The translations under genes and the position numbers were made by a program. Below are positions 36,912 through 48,918 of a stretch of 64,000 nt of DNA, piece by piece. The DNA is taken from NCBI GenBank assembly GCA_000733355.1, contig JNVV01000002.1:1901590-1965589 (forward strand), in the 5' to 3' direction. Under the pieces are notes generated by a model. It was not told the DNA's origin, made no database searches, and saw nothing but the letters and a program-made list of their open reading frames with translations. Within the stretch, counting starts at the first letter, position 1. The number at the start of each line of letters is the position of its first letter. This DNA comes from Falciphora oryzae (Eukaryota > Ascomycota > Sordariomycetes > Magnaporthales > Magnaporthaceae).

Positions 36912-38374
36912 GGGCGTCTACCTACGCCTTTGAGGACTAACGTAGTCATGATTTCTTTTGTCAGCCATGCTCTCGGGCACATTTTTCAAACACGCCACAC
37001 TCAAACGCGGTTTTCTGTACATAGATTTTTATTAGATTTAATGATACCCCTTTTGAAGAGTTACTTGAATGTTCCAAGTAGTATTGTTTTTGCAGACATA
37101 TGATGAGAACGAGGCGATGGCCAAAGGCCCGTCTGTGGACAGGTATGGGATGTTTTGGCTGTGTTCTGTGGGCTCTCCACTGTCCTAACCCTCTTCATTC
37201 TTCATCAAATCTGACCACACTCCTCCTTAACTCAGACAATAACAATAGGTAGGTAATCACTATTTACTTACTGCTCTTCCCTCCGCATACATGATCCATG
37301 ATACTCGATTCGTTCATACACCATTCATTCAGCGCATTGTCAGGCAATCGTACCAGTCGAGAGCACTGCGTTGACTGCAAAACGTAAGACGGAGTGCTCC
37401 GTAGACAAACCATGACAAGGTGGTATCCCATATCCCTGAGCCTCCACAGTCGGACAACACTCTAGAAAAGGGAACAGAAAACCTCCCTTCGGTTGACCAA
37501 CCGGCGACGCGACTGCCAAATCCGCAACCCGTGCCGCCTGTGCCACCAGACATCCCGCGGTGCTAACCCGCCATCACAAGCACGTTCCATTGTATCTGCG
37601 TCTGCGTCTTGTGGAGTCCTATCTGGTTAATCATGGTGGTTGAGGTTGGATGGAATGTGGAAACAAACAAGGCGCTGCCATGTTTCGAGCACGTCTCATG
37701 GGATGACAAACGCCCGGAAACCCCCGCACTCCAAAAATATTGGAATGGACAAGGGCCTGGTGGGAACCAACAAACCCCTTGTTTCCCGGCCTTCCTTGTC
37801 CCCCAGCACGACTTCGAGAAATTTTCGAATAGATTAACCTACGCCCACGTCTCGGAAACAAAGTGGGACGGGACAGGCGCCGCCAGGCCGAGAGGGAGAG
37901 GGGTTGACAGGAATCTCGGGACCGCTTGTTTCAGAAAAGTAAACAAAGACAGACATTGGATTTTTGCCGCGACCGACCAGGAGCCGGCGGTGGGCTTCCC
38001 GCCATCTCGTGTAAATGAAACATGCACTCATCCATTCTATAATATCCGCCCGATTCGGTGCTGGGCCCAAATCTACACATGCTTCGTTGGGGCCTCTTGA
38101 AAGGGCTGGTCAAAACATTCGCCACCACCGCGGCATCACGCGAACAAGGCGTGCTCGAAAAAAGAACGCTGCGTCTATTTATGTACTGTTGGCGAACCAG
38201 GCTCCTCTACCGTAGCATTTGCCCTCGCCCCTCTCGCAGGGGTGAGCCCCAACACCACCGCCGTGTAAGGTTTGATACTTGTACAAAGAAAGAAAATCAT
38301 TGACTCGAGAGGAGGGGAGCAGTGGCAATACACGGCTGCGCCGTCCCCCTCGCCAGCCCCGACTACGACCGTGC
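36912..38374. other. Convergent intergenic region, BTB gene / transcription factor
   Basis: About 1.46 kb containing the two 3' flanks. It is AT-rich at 37010-37330, where the BTB 3' UTR probably ends. No coding region or RNA gene seen. Confidence 0.5.
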
Positions 38375-41132
38375 TCACGGGAACGAGCCGAGAAAGTCCA
38401 CCCCTATCATGTTGTCGAAAGGCTCGACGGCCCCGGCCACCCCGCCATGCTGCTGGGGCGTGGGCATCGAGTGGTGCGGGAGCTCCGGCACCATGCCTAT
38501 GGCGCCACCGGCCGCCGCCGAGGCCGACGACCAGATCATGTCCGACTTGCCCGTCAGTATGACGTCCTCGATGTCGTGCGCGACGTCCATGAGCGCCGCG
38601 AGCATGGTGTTTCTGTTGCCGCCGCCGTCCTGCCGGACACAGCGCAGGCAGCCCACCATCACGCTCAGGCCCGTGAACTCCTTGAACTGCAGCAGGGACC
38701 GGCACGCCCGCGAGCGCGCCGCCTCGAGCGAGTGCCGCACTGCCGCCGCCGCCATGTCTGCCGACGGGAGGAGGTCCTGCGCGCACTCGTCAAGGTCGCT
38801 GCGCCGTAGCCCTACCACCGCGTACATGGCCGCGATGCTAAAGTCATCGTGGCAAAGGTCCAGGAGCCACTGTCTCGACGCCCCACCCGCCATGCCCGCG
38901 GATCCGAACCTGGGGCTGCCGAGCATTGACGGCGGGAGACCCGGCGAAGATGCCGCCGACCCTGGACCGCCGCCTCCTACTATTATGGTCGGCAGGGAGA
39001 GGGTGTTGCCGCTCGTCACGACGGGTGCTGACACCACCTCGGTGGTCCAGTGCTGCTGGATACTCAGCAGCGCCATCGCCGACTCGAGAGACGGCCGGAG
39101 CGACTGTTCGTGGCGTCCTGGGTGTGGGTCCCTCGCCAGCGCGTGGTGCAGCGACAGCAACGTGCGGTGTACGAGCACGCGAAGGAACCGGTGCTGAGCC
39201 GCCAACGTGCTCAGCACTTCTGGCCGCACAATTCCCCTTACCGACCCCAGAACCACCTCGGCCTCCTTGAGTCGTTGTCGGATGCGCTTGTCTAGTCGCA
39301 TAGCTCTGTCGTGGTCCATCATGCCTTGGGTGTTGTTATTACCGGTGCTCCCGTCGGTGCCAGCGCCGCCCGACCGCGAGGGGCCCTTCGTGGTTGGTGA
39401 ATTCACAGCTGCCATTACCTCGGTGAGTAACGGGAGTATCTTGGCCAGCTTGTTCTGAAACGCGCCGTCCGTGTAGTCATGCGTAGCCCATACGTTGTCG
39501 ATGGCCCAACCGCTCGACGGGGCTCCGACGCCGTGGGGACCCGAAGCGGCCACGGCCCCCACGGCGCCAGGGTCGGGGTGTATATCGGAATCGTTGATAC
39601 TCAGGGGAGCCTCAGCGTCACCCTCGCGGCGAGCTGGGGTCGTGCCAGCCCACATGGCCACATCGAGATCGAGGACTTGGACCGTCGCCCAGATCCGCCG
39701 GCGCATCTCGGCTTCAAACTCTGGCATCCCGTAGAATAGACTCGGGCTTCGGTGTAGTTGCAGCGACATGGCGAGACGGACCACGAGCGCCATGAGGGAT
39801 GCGACCTGCCGTGGGTCGGTCCCCCTGAGCCCCATCATCTTGCAGATCGCCATCATACACATCGTTCGGATCGTGGTCAGGCTTGGCATCAGCATGAAGG
39901 GGGACCGGCAGAGCGAAGTCTGAGCGCCATCTAGCAACACATCTGTCCACTGTGTGGCCGTGTTGCCGGTCCCGTCAAACAGCTCCTCGGCCGCCGACTG
40001 ACACCCCAAGGCCATCATGGTGCACAGTTGCGCTAGCAAGCCATCCAGGACGCTTTCGCGGTCCGCCCAGAACTCTTCAAGCTCCTGCTGGAATTGCGCC
40101 GGGTGCAACATCCGATGTGTCTTCTCGAATGTCATCATGTAGTTGTGGAGCAGCGCGTCCGCGATAGCCCGAGGCGGCAAGCTGTTGAGGATATCGTGCT
40201 TGTTGGGTACATAGGGGTTGCTGTTGCTGAAGGGAAAGTTCGCCCCGGCCAGGGACGGGAAAAGATACTTGAGATTCTTGATCTGTCTAAACCGAGGCTC
40301 CCATTGCGGGTCTGAACTGAAGATGTACGGGCATGCTTCCTCGAACTAGCACAGGACCATAGTCCAGTTGGATCAGCATATAGTCCTCTCTCAAGGCATC
40401 GGCGCTTAGGTTTGAGGACCTGAGCCGAAGCAACTTGCCCGCGGTTACCTCCACACAAGAGTAACGTTCAAAAAGAGCAAAACTTCTAGCTCAATCGCTA
40501 GAGATGGGGATCCCGGGCAAGCGCACGAATAACTCACCTCGGCACAGACGGAGGTCCAATGGGATGCGCCCGCGGCTCGACACCTACCATCGCTGGGACG
40601 GTAATGGTAGAGATAGCGGCCTCGTGCGCGCACCTGGGAGGAAGCACGCGAAGAGTTGGGTGGCTCTGACGAGGGCTCCGACCGGCCGGCCGCAGCGGCG
40701 GAGGAGGATGGTGATGATGAGCTGGTGGAAGGCAAGGGCTGGTACACGCAGTCGTCGGCGGCGCCATATGCCACACACCTGCCGCAGGGCAGGCCTTTGT
40801 CGCACTGCGGGAGGACATTGTCAGCTCTCAAAGAATCCACGTGATAACCGTCTCAGCAAAGGGGCGCGATGACGGACCTTCAGTTTTCGCTTATGGCAGG
40901 GGATGCAGACGAAAACGCGCCGGTTCCGCTTCTGCGACCTAGAGCCGCCCGAGCCGCCGCTGCCATCTGCACCACCGCTCTTGGGGTCAACGATGGAAAA
41001 GGTCGAGAAGAAACCAGCTGGAGGCGAATCGGGCTCCATGTCGCTTGTCATTGAGCCCCTGGCGCTGGAGACCGAACTGGCGTATGGGTACGAGGGCTCG
41101 CGGCGGTAGTTATAAAAGGCAGAGGATGACAT
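38375..41132 (-). CDS. Zn(II)2Cys6 fungal transcription factor with middle homology domain
   Basis: 830 residues from three exons: 40878-41132, 40538-40804 and 38375-40345. Introns of 73 and 192 nt are both phase 0. The zinc cluster is C-IP-C-HKRKLK-C-DKGLP-C-GR-C-VAYGAADD-C, with cysteines at 76, 79, 86, 92, 95 and 104. It is split by intron 1 exactly before Cys86. A Ser-rich linker follows, then a long helical regulatory domain of the Fungal_trans type: FEEACPYIFSSDPQWEP, LPPRAIADALLHNYMMTFEKTHRMLHPAQF, WADRESVLDGLLAQLCTMMALGCQ. FYGMPEFEAEMRRRIWATVQVLD matches the family's RRRIWW-like segment. The target genes are unknown and no metabolic cluster surrounds it. The donor of intron 1 (GTCCGT) is unusual but the Cys spacing fixes it. 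Confidence 0.9.
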
Positions 41133-44100
41133 GTCTTGGATGGAAGTAGAGGGTGGCACAATCCCACACCCCCTTTTAGCTATCCAAGTATGTTTCCGTT
41201 TGGGCACTGGCGCCAGTAGGCTATACTGGTAGGAGGTCTGGCATGACAGCGGGAAGGAAGCGTCGGCCTTCTTATGTAACCGCGTTCTATGGCCATAGGG
41301 CCGACAAGGCGCCTCCCGATGAATGAGCCGGAGGTGTGCCAGGCACAAGCCTGTCTGCAGCATCTTCGGTTCCGCCCCACACTCGCGCCGGAAGCAGGGG
41401 AGAGGGGCGTGTGTGTGGGAGTGGGCTGAGGGAGCGTAGCCCGCCCGGGGGGTCTTGCATGCTTTGCACACACCCGGGACCCGGATAATGCGCGCGCATA
41501 TACTCTATGGGCAAGGGGATCTGCAGGAGATTTCTCCGGGTGCGATGACGTCCGTCGAGTGCTACGCATCATCCCACCCAGCTAACTGGGCAAAATCCCT
41601 GAGGCGTGCGCGATGGATTGTGATGGGAGGGGTTCGACTATAGGATGAGGGGGAGCCAGAATCGTAGGGCAGAAAAGTATGTGCGTAGGTGGAACGTTGT
41701 ACTGGTCAATGGGGTAACACTCCACCGCGGACGACATCCCCCGCTTTGAGGCAGCGCCGATTGCTCTCGGGCATCTAACTGTGCGGCTGTGCAGCTTGTC
41801 TCCCAGAAGAGACCAGGTCGCAACGACAGAAGGATCTGCTTTGATAGGGCTCGACACCTCCCTTGGAACTAGCCGGTGTCCACACACACCCACCCCAGAA
41901 TGTGTGCGCAAGAGTCATCAGCAGCCCTGTCGGGGTTGGGCCATAGGCGTATTTCAGGCGGCACCGTTGTCCCTAGGTGGGTGTAGGATGACCGTAGAAG
42001 CTCCTGCGCTCACCACTTGGTGTCTGTGGCGATATAGATAGATGTACCGCAGAGATCACAGGGTCACCCTCAAAAGCATGGGGAATCTAGGAACACGCTC
42101 CGAGGCACTGCCATCGAAAAAAGAGCCAAAAGAACTTGTGGGGCTTCCGAGCTGCCCACGGACCCACCGATAATGTGAGGCAAGAGAGGCAAGTGCAAAT
42201 ATCATATTGGGGGCACGACCTGGCCTGGCCACAACGGGATATAGCCCCGGGTAGGGCAGTGAGAATGGTTCGGACGAAGCAGTCGGTGGGGGCCAGACGA
42301 GGGGCAGGGGAGGCTTGGCTAGGACTAGAACGGGTTGAACAAGGTGCCCAACAGTGATGAAATGGTGTGGAGGAGTGGCAGGACCCGGCAAAGCGGAACA
42401 AAATGAGGACCGAGAGCACATACCTACCTCCCCGGTATGTAGCTCCCTAGGTGGCCGGTAGGGGAAGGGAGCCATCAGGACCGCGGGCCGCTGCCACTCC
42501 CGCACCCCTGGGAGCAAGCCCAAAGCAGGCTTATGGGGCGAAGCGCGCTTTGTGGCCTCATGATCCTTCTCTGTGCATAGGGGGAAGCTCCGCCTCTCCG
42601 CGGAGGTCGAGGCCGGGGAGGAGCACAGAGTACCAACCCCAGCCTAGACGTCAGGCAGGTAGACAAAAGTGATTTGAACCTCACCGCCAAGGTCTTTCGA
42701 TCGACCCCGGCAGGCGCGTGCAAAGGCATCCTGTCTCCTGACTTCTGCCAGCGCTGGCACTTTTGGCCAGGGGGGCTTGCGGAAGCGGGTGTAGTCATGC
42801 CGAGCAGTCAGCCATCGATTCAGCCTAAGATGTATGTAGCACGGAAATGGCACTGGGACACGAGAGGCCATAGTATAAGCAAGCTAGTAGCGACTCATGA
42901 TGGGCGGATGGATGGTGGGTGGAGAGGCAGGTAGCAGGCGATATCGCATCGTCTAGTGTTCCAAGTCCTGATTTTTGGGTGTTGTCGTTGAATTTGGGAT
43001 GTTTCGTCGCGCTGGTGCACGGCCGCCGCCCGTGAGCAAGGATGTGTTTGTGGGGATCGATGATTAGCTGGACTGCGCCCCACCCGAGCTGCAGGGATGT
43101 GCAGATCCGACAGGGATGCTCTTTGTCTGATTTTGTATGTGTCCTCCGCCTTTTGTTAGCAAGAAGGACGCTTTTTCGAATTTTCGCTTCCAGCGCGGCT
43201 GCATTAGCGGCGCGGCGGGCAAGCATCTGTCGCCTTGGCCCCTGGGCCACGAGAAATGGGTGTGGTCATCTTGCAGCGCTGCCCGCTTTCCTTCTCCAAT
43301 TTTCTGGGTCTCCCACGAACTCGTCTGCTCGTCTCTGCTCGATCCTCTCCACACTGCGTGACCGCCAATCCTTCCTACAGGCAACAAAACACGGCCAGTC
43401 CTCCGGGACAGTGATGCGCAGCCACCTTGCTACACAGGCTGGCACCGGGCACTTTGACTTACGTATGCCGCTGCTGCCCCGCGTGCCGAGGTGGGCAAAA
43501 TCAATAATCCCAGCCGACTGTGACGAACACACCGAACATCAGACATTTTGCCCGGGCAGGCAGGCGAGGAGGACATTTTAGTCAAGCTGCGTGTACAAGG
43601 CGCATCTAGCCGATGAGGAGAATCTGACCACATCCAAACGGCCCCATCTAGACTCCAGCCACTGGCTGACATCGTCATGATTATTTAGCAGACGCGGTTG
43701 TCGTACCGTGATGTCCGCGTATTGCCATATCCGCGTATACTCCGTAAAACCCCACGACGCTAGGCTAGCCCGCAGACACGAATGGGAGTGGGTAGAGGCA
43801 GGCTGGCAGGGTGGTAGGGTGTGCAACGTGGGACAGGCAGCTCCACCGAGGCTGCGGCAAAGGAATCAAGGTATTCGCAGCCACCCCAGCTGAGGAGGCT
43901 GAGGAGGGAGCGACGGCAGAGATTGACGGCGGCACGCTGCACTTCCCGCCACGGCTCCTCTGCTGCAGTCAAATCCAGTGTGGTGCGACTATATCCCAAA
44001 TCATCCAATGAATGCGGATGCCCTCTCGAAGCAAGGGTCAAATGTTCCTACCGAGACTCTTAATCTCGATCCTCCGCAGGGAGGGATTGGAATGCACTAC

Positions 44101-47100
44101 GGTTCCGTGGGTCAAAATCCAAAAATAACCAAACCCCCTGGAGGAGCCCACCTGGTCACACGTGCTCTTGATGGCGAGATTGGCCAGGGCTTCGGGGGAG
44201 AAGAGTCTTATTCGGCATGGCCGGGCCGGCATGTCTTGCTTCCACAGCAATCGCCGTGACCCGGTCAGCAACGACTGCCGTCACGTGAGGAAGACTGCCG
44301 CCGGCTGCAACAGAGTCCTGAAGATCCCGCCACTAAGGCTGACTACTCCGTAGAGGTGGTCAGCCCTTTGCGCACCAGGCGGCTAGACGACATGAGCCTC
44401 GGCCGCTCTGTATTTGCGTGTCAGCTCGACATCTTGGCCGATCACGGAAGCTGCCCTATCATTTTGCTCCGTCCACGGCTCACGTGAACGCTCAAGAGGT
44501 ATTTCGCCTCTCACGCTCATCTAACAGACAGTCTAGTCCAGCCTAGTCCAGCCTAGTCGCGCAAACGCAGATCTAGACTCCCTGCGCGGCGACAAGCTAG
44601 CTGCGGAGGATTTCGAGCCCTCCGACTAGGACCCGTCCCAGCCACCAGGTCGGGTCTGGTTGGATATGTGTTGACAAGACACGGCGGATTCGTTGAGACA
44701 GCCCCATCCTCACACCGCGCCACCGAGCCTGAAAAGGGCCGGAATGTGAGAACCCATACATAGGTCTTCACACCCACATGCAAGCGCGTCATGAGAAATA
44801 CGAAGATGGCCTAGTCATGATTGCATCCTTCCCCAAGATTCTCAGGGGTCATAGGGCTCGCGACTACCCCTATCGACATTGAATCCCGTAGTGTCCTAGG
44901 TGATCCCCAATGGGAATGCCTGCAAATCGCGCTGCCCCTAGGAGAGTAAATAAGGTTCCCTCCAGTGCCCATTGCGATATCGACGCACTGAAGAGCTTTT
45001 TTTTTTCTGCTGGCAATCGTCGTCGGCCCGCGATGTTGGGCAATTGTGCCTCTCGTTAGAATCTCATCCAAGACGGTCGATAGGCACACAGACACCAAGG
45101 TATCAACCCAAAAGGAGGAAGCGGAGTGATTATCGGTTGACCGTGAAGTGTTCAATATAGTTTCACACCGCAGCACAGCCCTGTCGTCAACGTTACCGTT
45201 CCAGAGCCAGTGTCCATCCAAACTGGGGCAGCACTTTGGCCGTCTATCTCCTTTCGGAATCTTTAACGGCGAACGAGTCCCCATGTCGCGCGAAGGAACA
45301 TCGTGGCTGGAGAGAGTCTTCCTACTAGCGACCGCAGACCGTCGAAATAGACGCACGAACAAGGATGCCTTCCTGTTGATGATGGTGGCAGTGATGGATC
45401 TCTCTGACTTGAAGCCTCTGGGAGATCATCTCGCGGCCGCCATGCGCCCCGGCCTCCGAAAGCTAATATGCACGATGCATGTCTAGATACGTCGTACATG
45501 TCTAGATCCCACAAGATGGCCATGTAGCTGATAAATGACGATAGAGTGATACAAAATTATAGGTCTTCATGCGCAGATCAGTAATCGGCACAAGAGAATC
45601 AAGACCAGGCTGGTGGTTCCAGCGACCCAAGGCACTCCCGCAAGCTGGCGCCGCGGCTCGGTCGCAGTCGACGACTTCCACCATGCTAGCGCCTCTTGGC
45701 AAGCCTCCGGCATCACGTTGTAGACATGGCAAATACCATGGATTCCCCAAGTCGCTGCCAGACGGCGACCCAGGCTCGTACGGAGAATACGAAACAGCGA
45801 TACATATACGAAGGATTAAAACGAGCCTGTACGCTCTTGCTGAGTTTCTTGCTGTATCCGGGCTGCCGAGTTTTCGATTTCAGAGACATCGACCATAGCG
45901 GTGAGCTCTCTCCACAATCATATTCAACACAGCACAGAAACCGTGTGACTACATGTACCCAAAGCCAGTCCGTATTAGCGTCTCTTGGCCTCCCTCCTGA
46001 GTAAATCCCACCCTCAAAGTGCCAAATCAACAAAAAGGGAGAGAGAAAAAAGAAAGGTATGCCCACTCATACCCTGACGCGGCGACGGGAAAGGGCCACA
46101 TGCGGAGGAAAAGGGGCAATTGCCAAGGTTGGTTGGCGTGGCTCACGCTCTCTCGGGTCGGCCTAGGCTGGGTGGCACTGCAGCTGTTGGAAGCTGAAAC
46201 AGCCCAGTGGCCATCCATTCCGATTGGCCCGTGTCAAATTCGGCGTTGAGACGACGGCATAGTCCGGCAGCTTGGGCACATACTATCGACGGGCACGGTA
46301 GTTGAGCGTTGACTATACTTAGCCTACTTTAGTCGCTCTATGTCACCAGTCCTGAGGTTCCGGCGCAGACTGACTATCTAGTCTCTCGGAGTCTCACTCA
46401 CGCACAGAGGACCAGGGACAAGAAAAATGGATGTAGCTCTGCCTTGCGTGCTCGTGGTTGGTCGTTGGCGCAAAAGTTGAGGTTATTCCGCCTGTCGTGC
46501 TCGAGTGGGACCTGGGCAATGATAGGTATCCGTTGTCGCTTCCAGCCAGGGGCAGCCCGCCGCCGGCCCATGGATGGATGAGTGGAGCCATTGACGGTGA
46601 AGCACATGCTCGGGTGAGGTGGCCAAACAGCCACATTAGAATAGTGCGGAAGACGGGCCACAGAAGAAACTAAAAGTCAGTCTGGGATGTGGCAGAAGCA
46701 TGATGTCCGGGCAGGTTCAAGGGAAACGTAGATAGCACTGCTGGTTGTGCATTCAGATATTCGTGCCTGTTGGTTGCGAAAACTTGCCGGCTGAAATTTC
46801 TCTCATCTCCATCTCCATCTTCCGTGTGGTCTTTCTTTTTTCCTCTCTGCCCCTTGCTAATTACCAGTTCGTCAATCGCCGCGCGCTCCGGTCTCCGGTG
46901 GCCCATGCCATTGGCTCCATAATTCTTGGTCGCAAGCTGCAATCTCACTGGACAATCGACTGGGGCGCTCGTTTTGGGAGGAGCCAGCCGTCACGTTGCG
47001 TCCCTGAAGCCACCTGTTTATTTCAACACCAGCCTGCCAAGCACCCTCCCCTGACGTCGAAATTCCGTTGAACAACCGCCCTTTTCTGTGCGTGGAACCC

Positions 47101-47541
47101 AGCTCAACCCGACATACCCGTCTCACTCTCGCCATCAACGCATTGCTCCTTCTGCGCCGCTTGCTGTCTGCCTCCAACCCCAGGCCTGCCCGCTCACCCA
47201 TCCAGCACCGCTCCTTCACCCGCGAACGAGGCACAGCCCAGAGCTCCGACCGACTCGTCTCGCCCGGCAAACCACCACCCGCATGCATCTCGCCTGAACT
47301 CTGCCATTATTCGCTCGACCTGCAGCTAGACGGAACACCTGTCTATCTGCCTTTCCGGGTGCCTGCCTATAGATACCGTTTTTTAGGCACTCGACAACTC
47401 CATCACCTCGTCCAGCCTTGCTTCGGTGGAGCACAACCGACTGCACTCTGACCACCACACCTTGGTCTCTCTGAGATCCCTCCTCGACCTCCCCCACGGC
47501 TGACCCGCTTCTGATATTTCGCCTATCCGCCGCCGATCATC
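41133..47541. other. Gene-free block of 6.4 kb
   Basis: The longest stretch without a recognisable gene. Many short open frames exist on both strands, but none has domain similarity or sustained codon bias. The part near 41133 is the transcription factor's upstream region, and 46800-47541 is pyrimidine-rich leader of the next gene. A small decamer repeat lies at 44533-44560. Nothing like a transposase, reverse transcriptase or RNA gene was seen. Confidence 0.45.
44533..44560. repeat. Short tandem decamer (CTAGTCCAGC, 2.8 copies)
   Basis: Two exact copies (44533-44542, 44543-44552) and a third partial copy reading CTAGTCGC. A trivial simple repeat in the gene-free block. Confidence 0.85.
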
Positions 47542-48918
47542 ATGGGGGCCTCCATGTCAACTGCGGTGGGATGGGCCGTTGTGATCTCTGTCGCCGGCTT
47601 CTTCGCCTACAGGGAATGGGACAAGAACCAGCGACGCCTGGCGCATCGGAGCACCGGCCAGAGGCTGAGAGATGACCAGCGTAATGCCAACCAGGGAAGA
47701 AGGGACGTCAAGGAAAAGGAACACACCAAGCCTAAGCGCCAGCGTGTGACCGAGACCCCTGCCGCCGCTCCTGCTGCCACCCAACCCAAGGCAAACAAGG
47801 AGAGCTATGCCGCCGCCGCCAAGCAAGAGCAGCCCAAGGCTACCTCCCAGAAGGCCGCCTCCCAGAAGAAGTCCGCCGCCGGCCACAGCTCCGACGACGA
47901 CGAGGCCAACAACCGCGAGTTTGCTAGGCAGCTCGCCAGCGTCAAGCAGGGCACCAAGTTCGCTGCCAAGTCCAAGGACGATGTCAGGCAGAAGTCGGTC
48001 AAGCAGTCCCGCGCCGAGGAGGCCCCGAAAAAGACCGCCGCCCCCGCCCCAGAGGAGCCCAAGGTTTCCGCGCCCTCGTCGACCGCCGGTATCGATGCCG
48101 ACGACGACCAGTCGTCGGCCGCCTCGCCCGTCGTCTCGGCGGTCAACACGGCAGGTGATATCTCCGACATGCTGGAGAAGCCGGCACCCGGCCCCTCGGT
48201 CCTGCGCCTGACCGACACAGAGGAGACGAACAAGAACAAGTCACGCCCCGCCAAGGCCGCGGCGCCGGCCGAGAGCAAGAAGCAGCGCCAGAACAGGAAG
48301 AAGGCCGAGGCCGCCAAGGCAGCGCGTGAGGAGGCCGAGGCCGACCGCAAGGTCCGACTCGAGGCGCAGCGCAAGACGGTGCGCCTTGCCGAGGGACGTG
48401 CCGCTCAGGACGGCTCCGGCTTCATGGCAGCCAAGGCCCAGGGCAATGCCTGGACTGGCAGCAACAAGCCCAATGGCGACTCCAACGGCTACCTCCCTGT
48501 CCAGCCCCTGGACACATTCGACGCTGAAAAGCCGGCCGAGGCCCCCGCCCCGGCGGCGGCGAAGCCGCAGAAGAAGGCCGCTTCGGGCGAGACTTGGATC
48601 GAGTCTCTGCCCTCCGAGGAGGAGCAGATCCAGATGCTGCGCGAAGAGGAGTCGTGGAGCACCGTCAAGACCAAGGCTCGCAAGAACAAGAAGAAGGTGG
48701 ATGAGGACAGCACAGCCGAGAGCACCGATGAGGCTGCACCGCAGAAGGCCGAGGCCGCCGCCCCCGCCGCCTCGGCAGCCTCGCTGACCACTGTCAAGCC
48801 CGTCGCGACCAAGGAAGGCCAACGGCCCAAGACCTTCTCGCAGCACTCGTCCTTCGCCGCCCTCAACGCCGATGGCGCCGCGGATCTGGCTGAGGAGGAG
48901 GAGGAGTGGGACGTCTGA
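47542..48918 (+). CDS. Hypothetical N-terminally membrane-anchored, charged protein
   Basis: 458 residues in a single exon; no enzymatic family recognised. Residues about 6-22 (STAVGWAVVISVAGFFAY) form one hydrophobic segment, followed at once by basic residues (REWDKNQRR). This suggests a signal-anchor with the bulk in the cytosol. The rest is Ala/Lys/Glu-rich with probable helices at about 245-290 (KKQRQNRKKAEAAKAAREEA). A conserved-looking segment near 355-385, WIESLPSEEEQIQMLREEE then SWSTVKTKARKNKKK, precedes an acidic C-terminus EEEEEWDV. The architecture recalls ribosome-receptor or kinectin-like ER proteins, but that is only an analogy. ATG 47542 is the first in frame. Confidence 0.8.
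   Translation: MGASMSTAVGWAVVISVAGFFAYREWDKNQRRLAHRSTGQRLRDDQRNANQGRRDVKEKEHTKPKRQRVTETPAAAPAATQPKANKESYAAAAKQEQPKATSQKAASQKKSAAGHSSDDDEANNREFARQLASVKQGTKFAAKSKDDVRQKSVKQSRAEEAPKKTAAPAPEEPKVSAPSSTAGIDADDDQSSAASPVVSAVNTAGDISDMLEKPAPGPSVLRLTDTEETNKNKSRPAKAAAPAESKKQRQNRKKAEAAKAAREEAEADRKVRLEAQRKTVRLAEGRAAQDGSGFMAAKAQGNAWTGSNKPNGDSNGYLPVQPLDTFDAEKPAEAPAPAAAKPQKKAASGETWIESLPSEEEQIQMLREEESWSTVKTKARKNKKKVDEDSTAESTDEAAPQKAEAAAPAASAASLTTVKPVATKEGQRPKTFSQHSSFAALNADGAADLAEEEEEWDV

Noticed and set aside
42660..42700. tRNA T-arm-like sequence (GGTTCAAATCAC on the minus strand)
   Set aside because: No acceptor, D or anticodon stem can be formed around it.
44600..44625. Hairpin GGAGG...CCTCC with TTCGAG loop
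   Set aside because: Looks like a T arm but the loop is nine bases and no cloverleaf surrounds it.
44811..45362. 183-codon frame on the minus strand
   Set aside because: No recognisable motif, no upstream or downstream exons that extend it, and no bias; not called.
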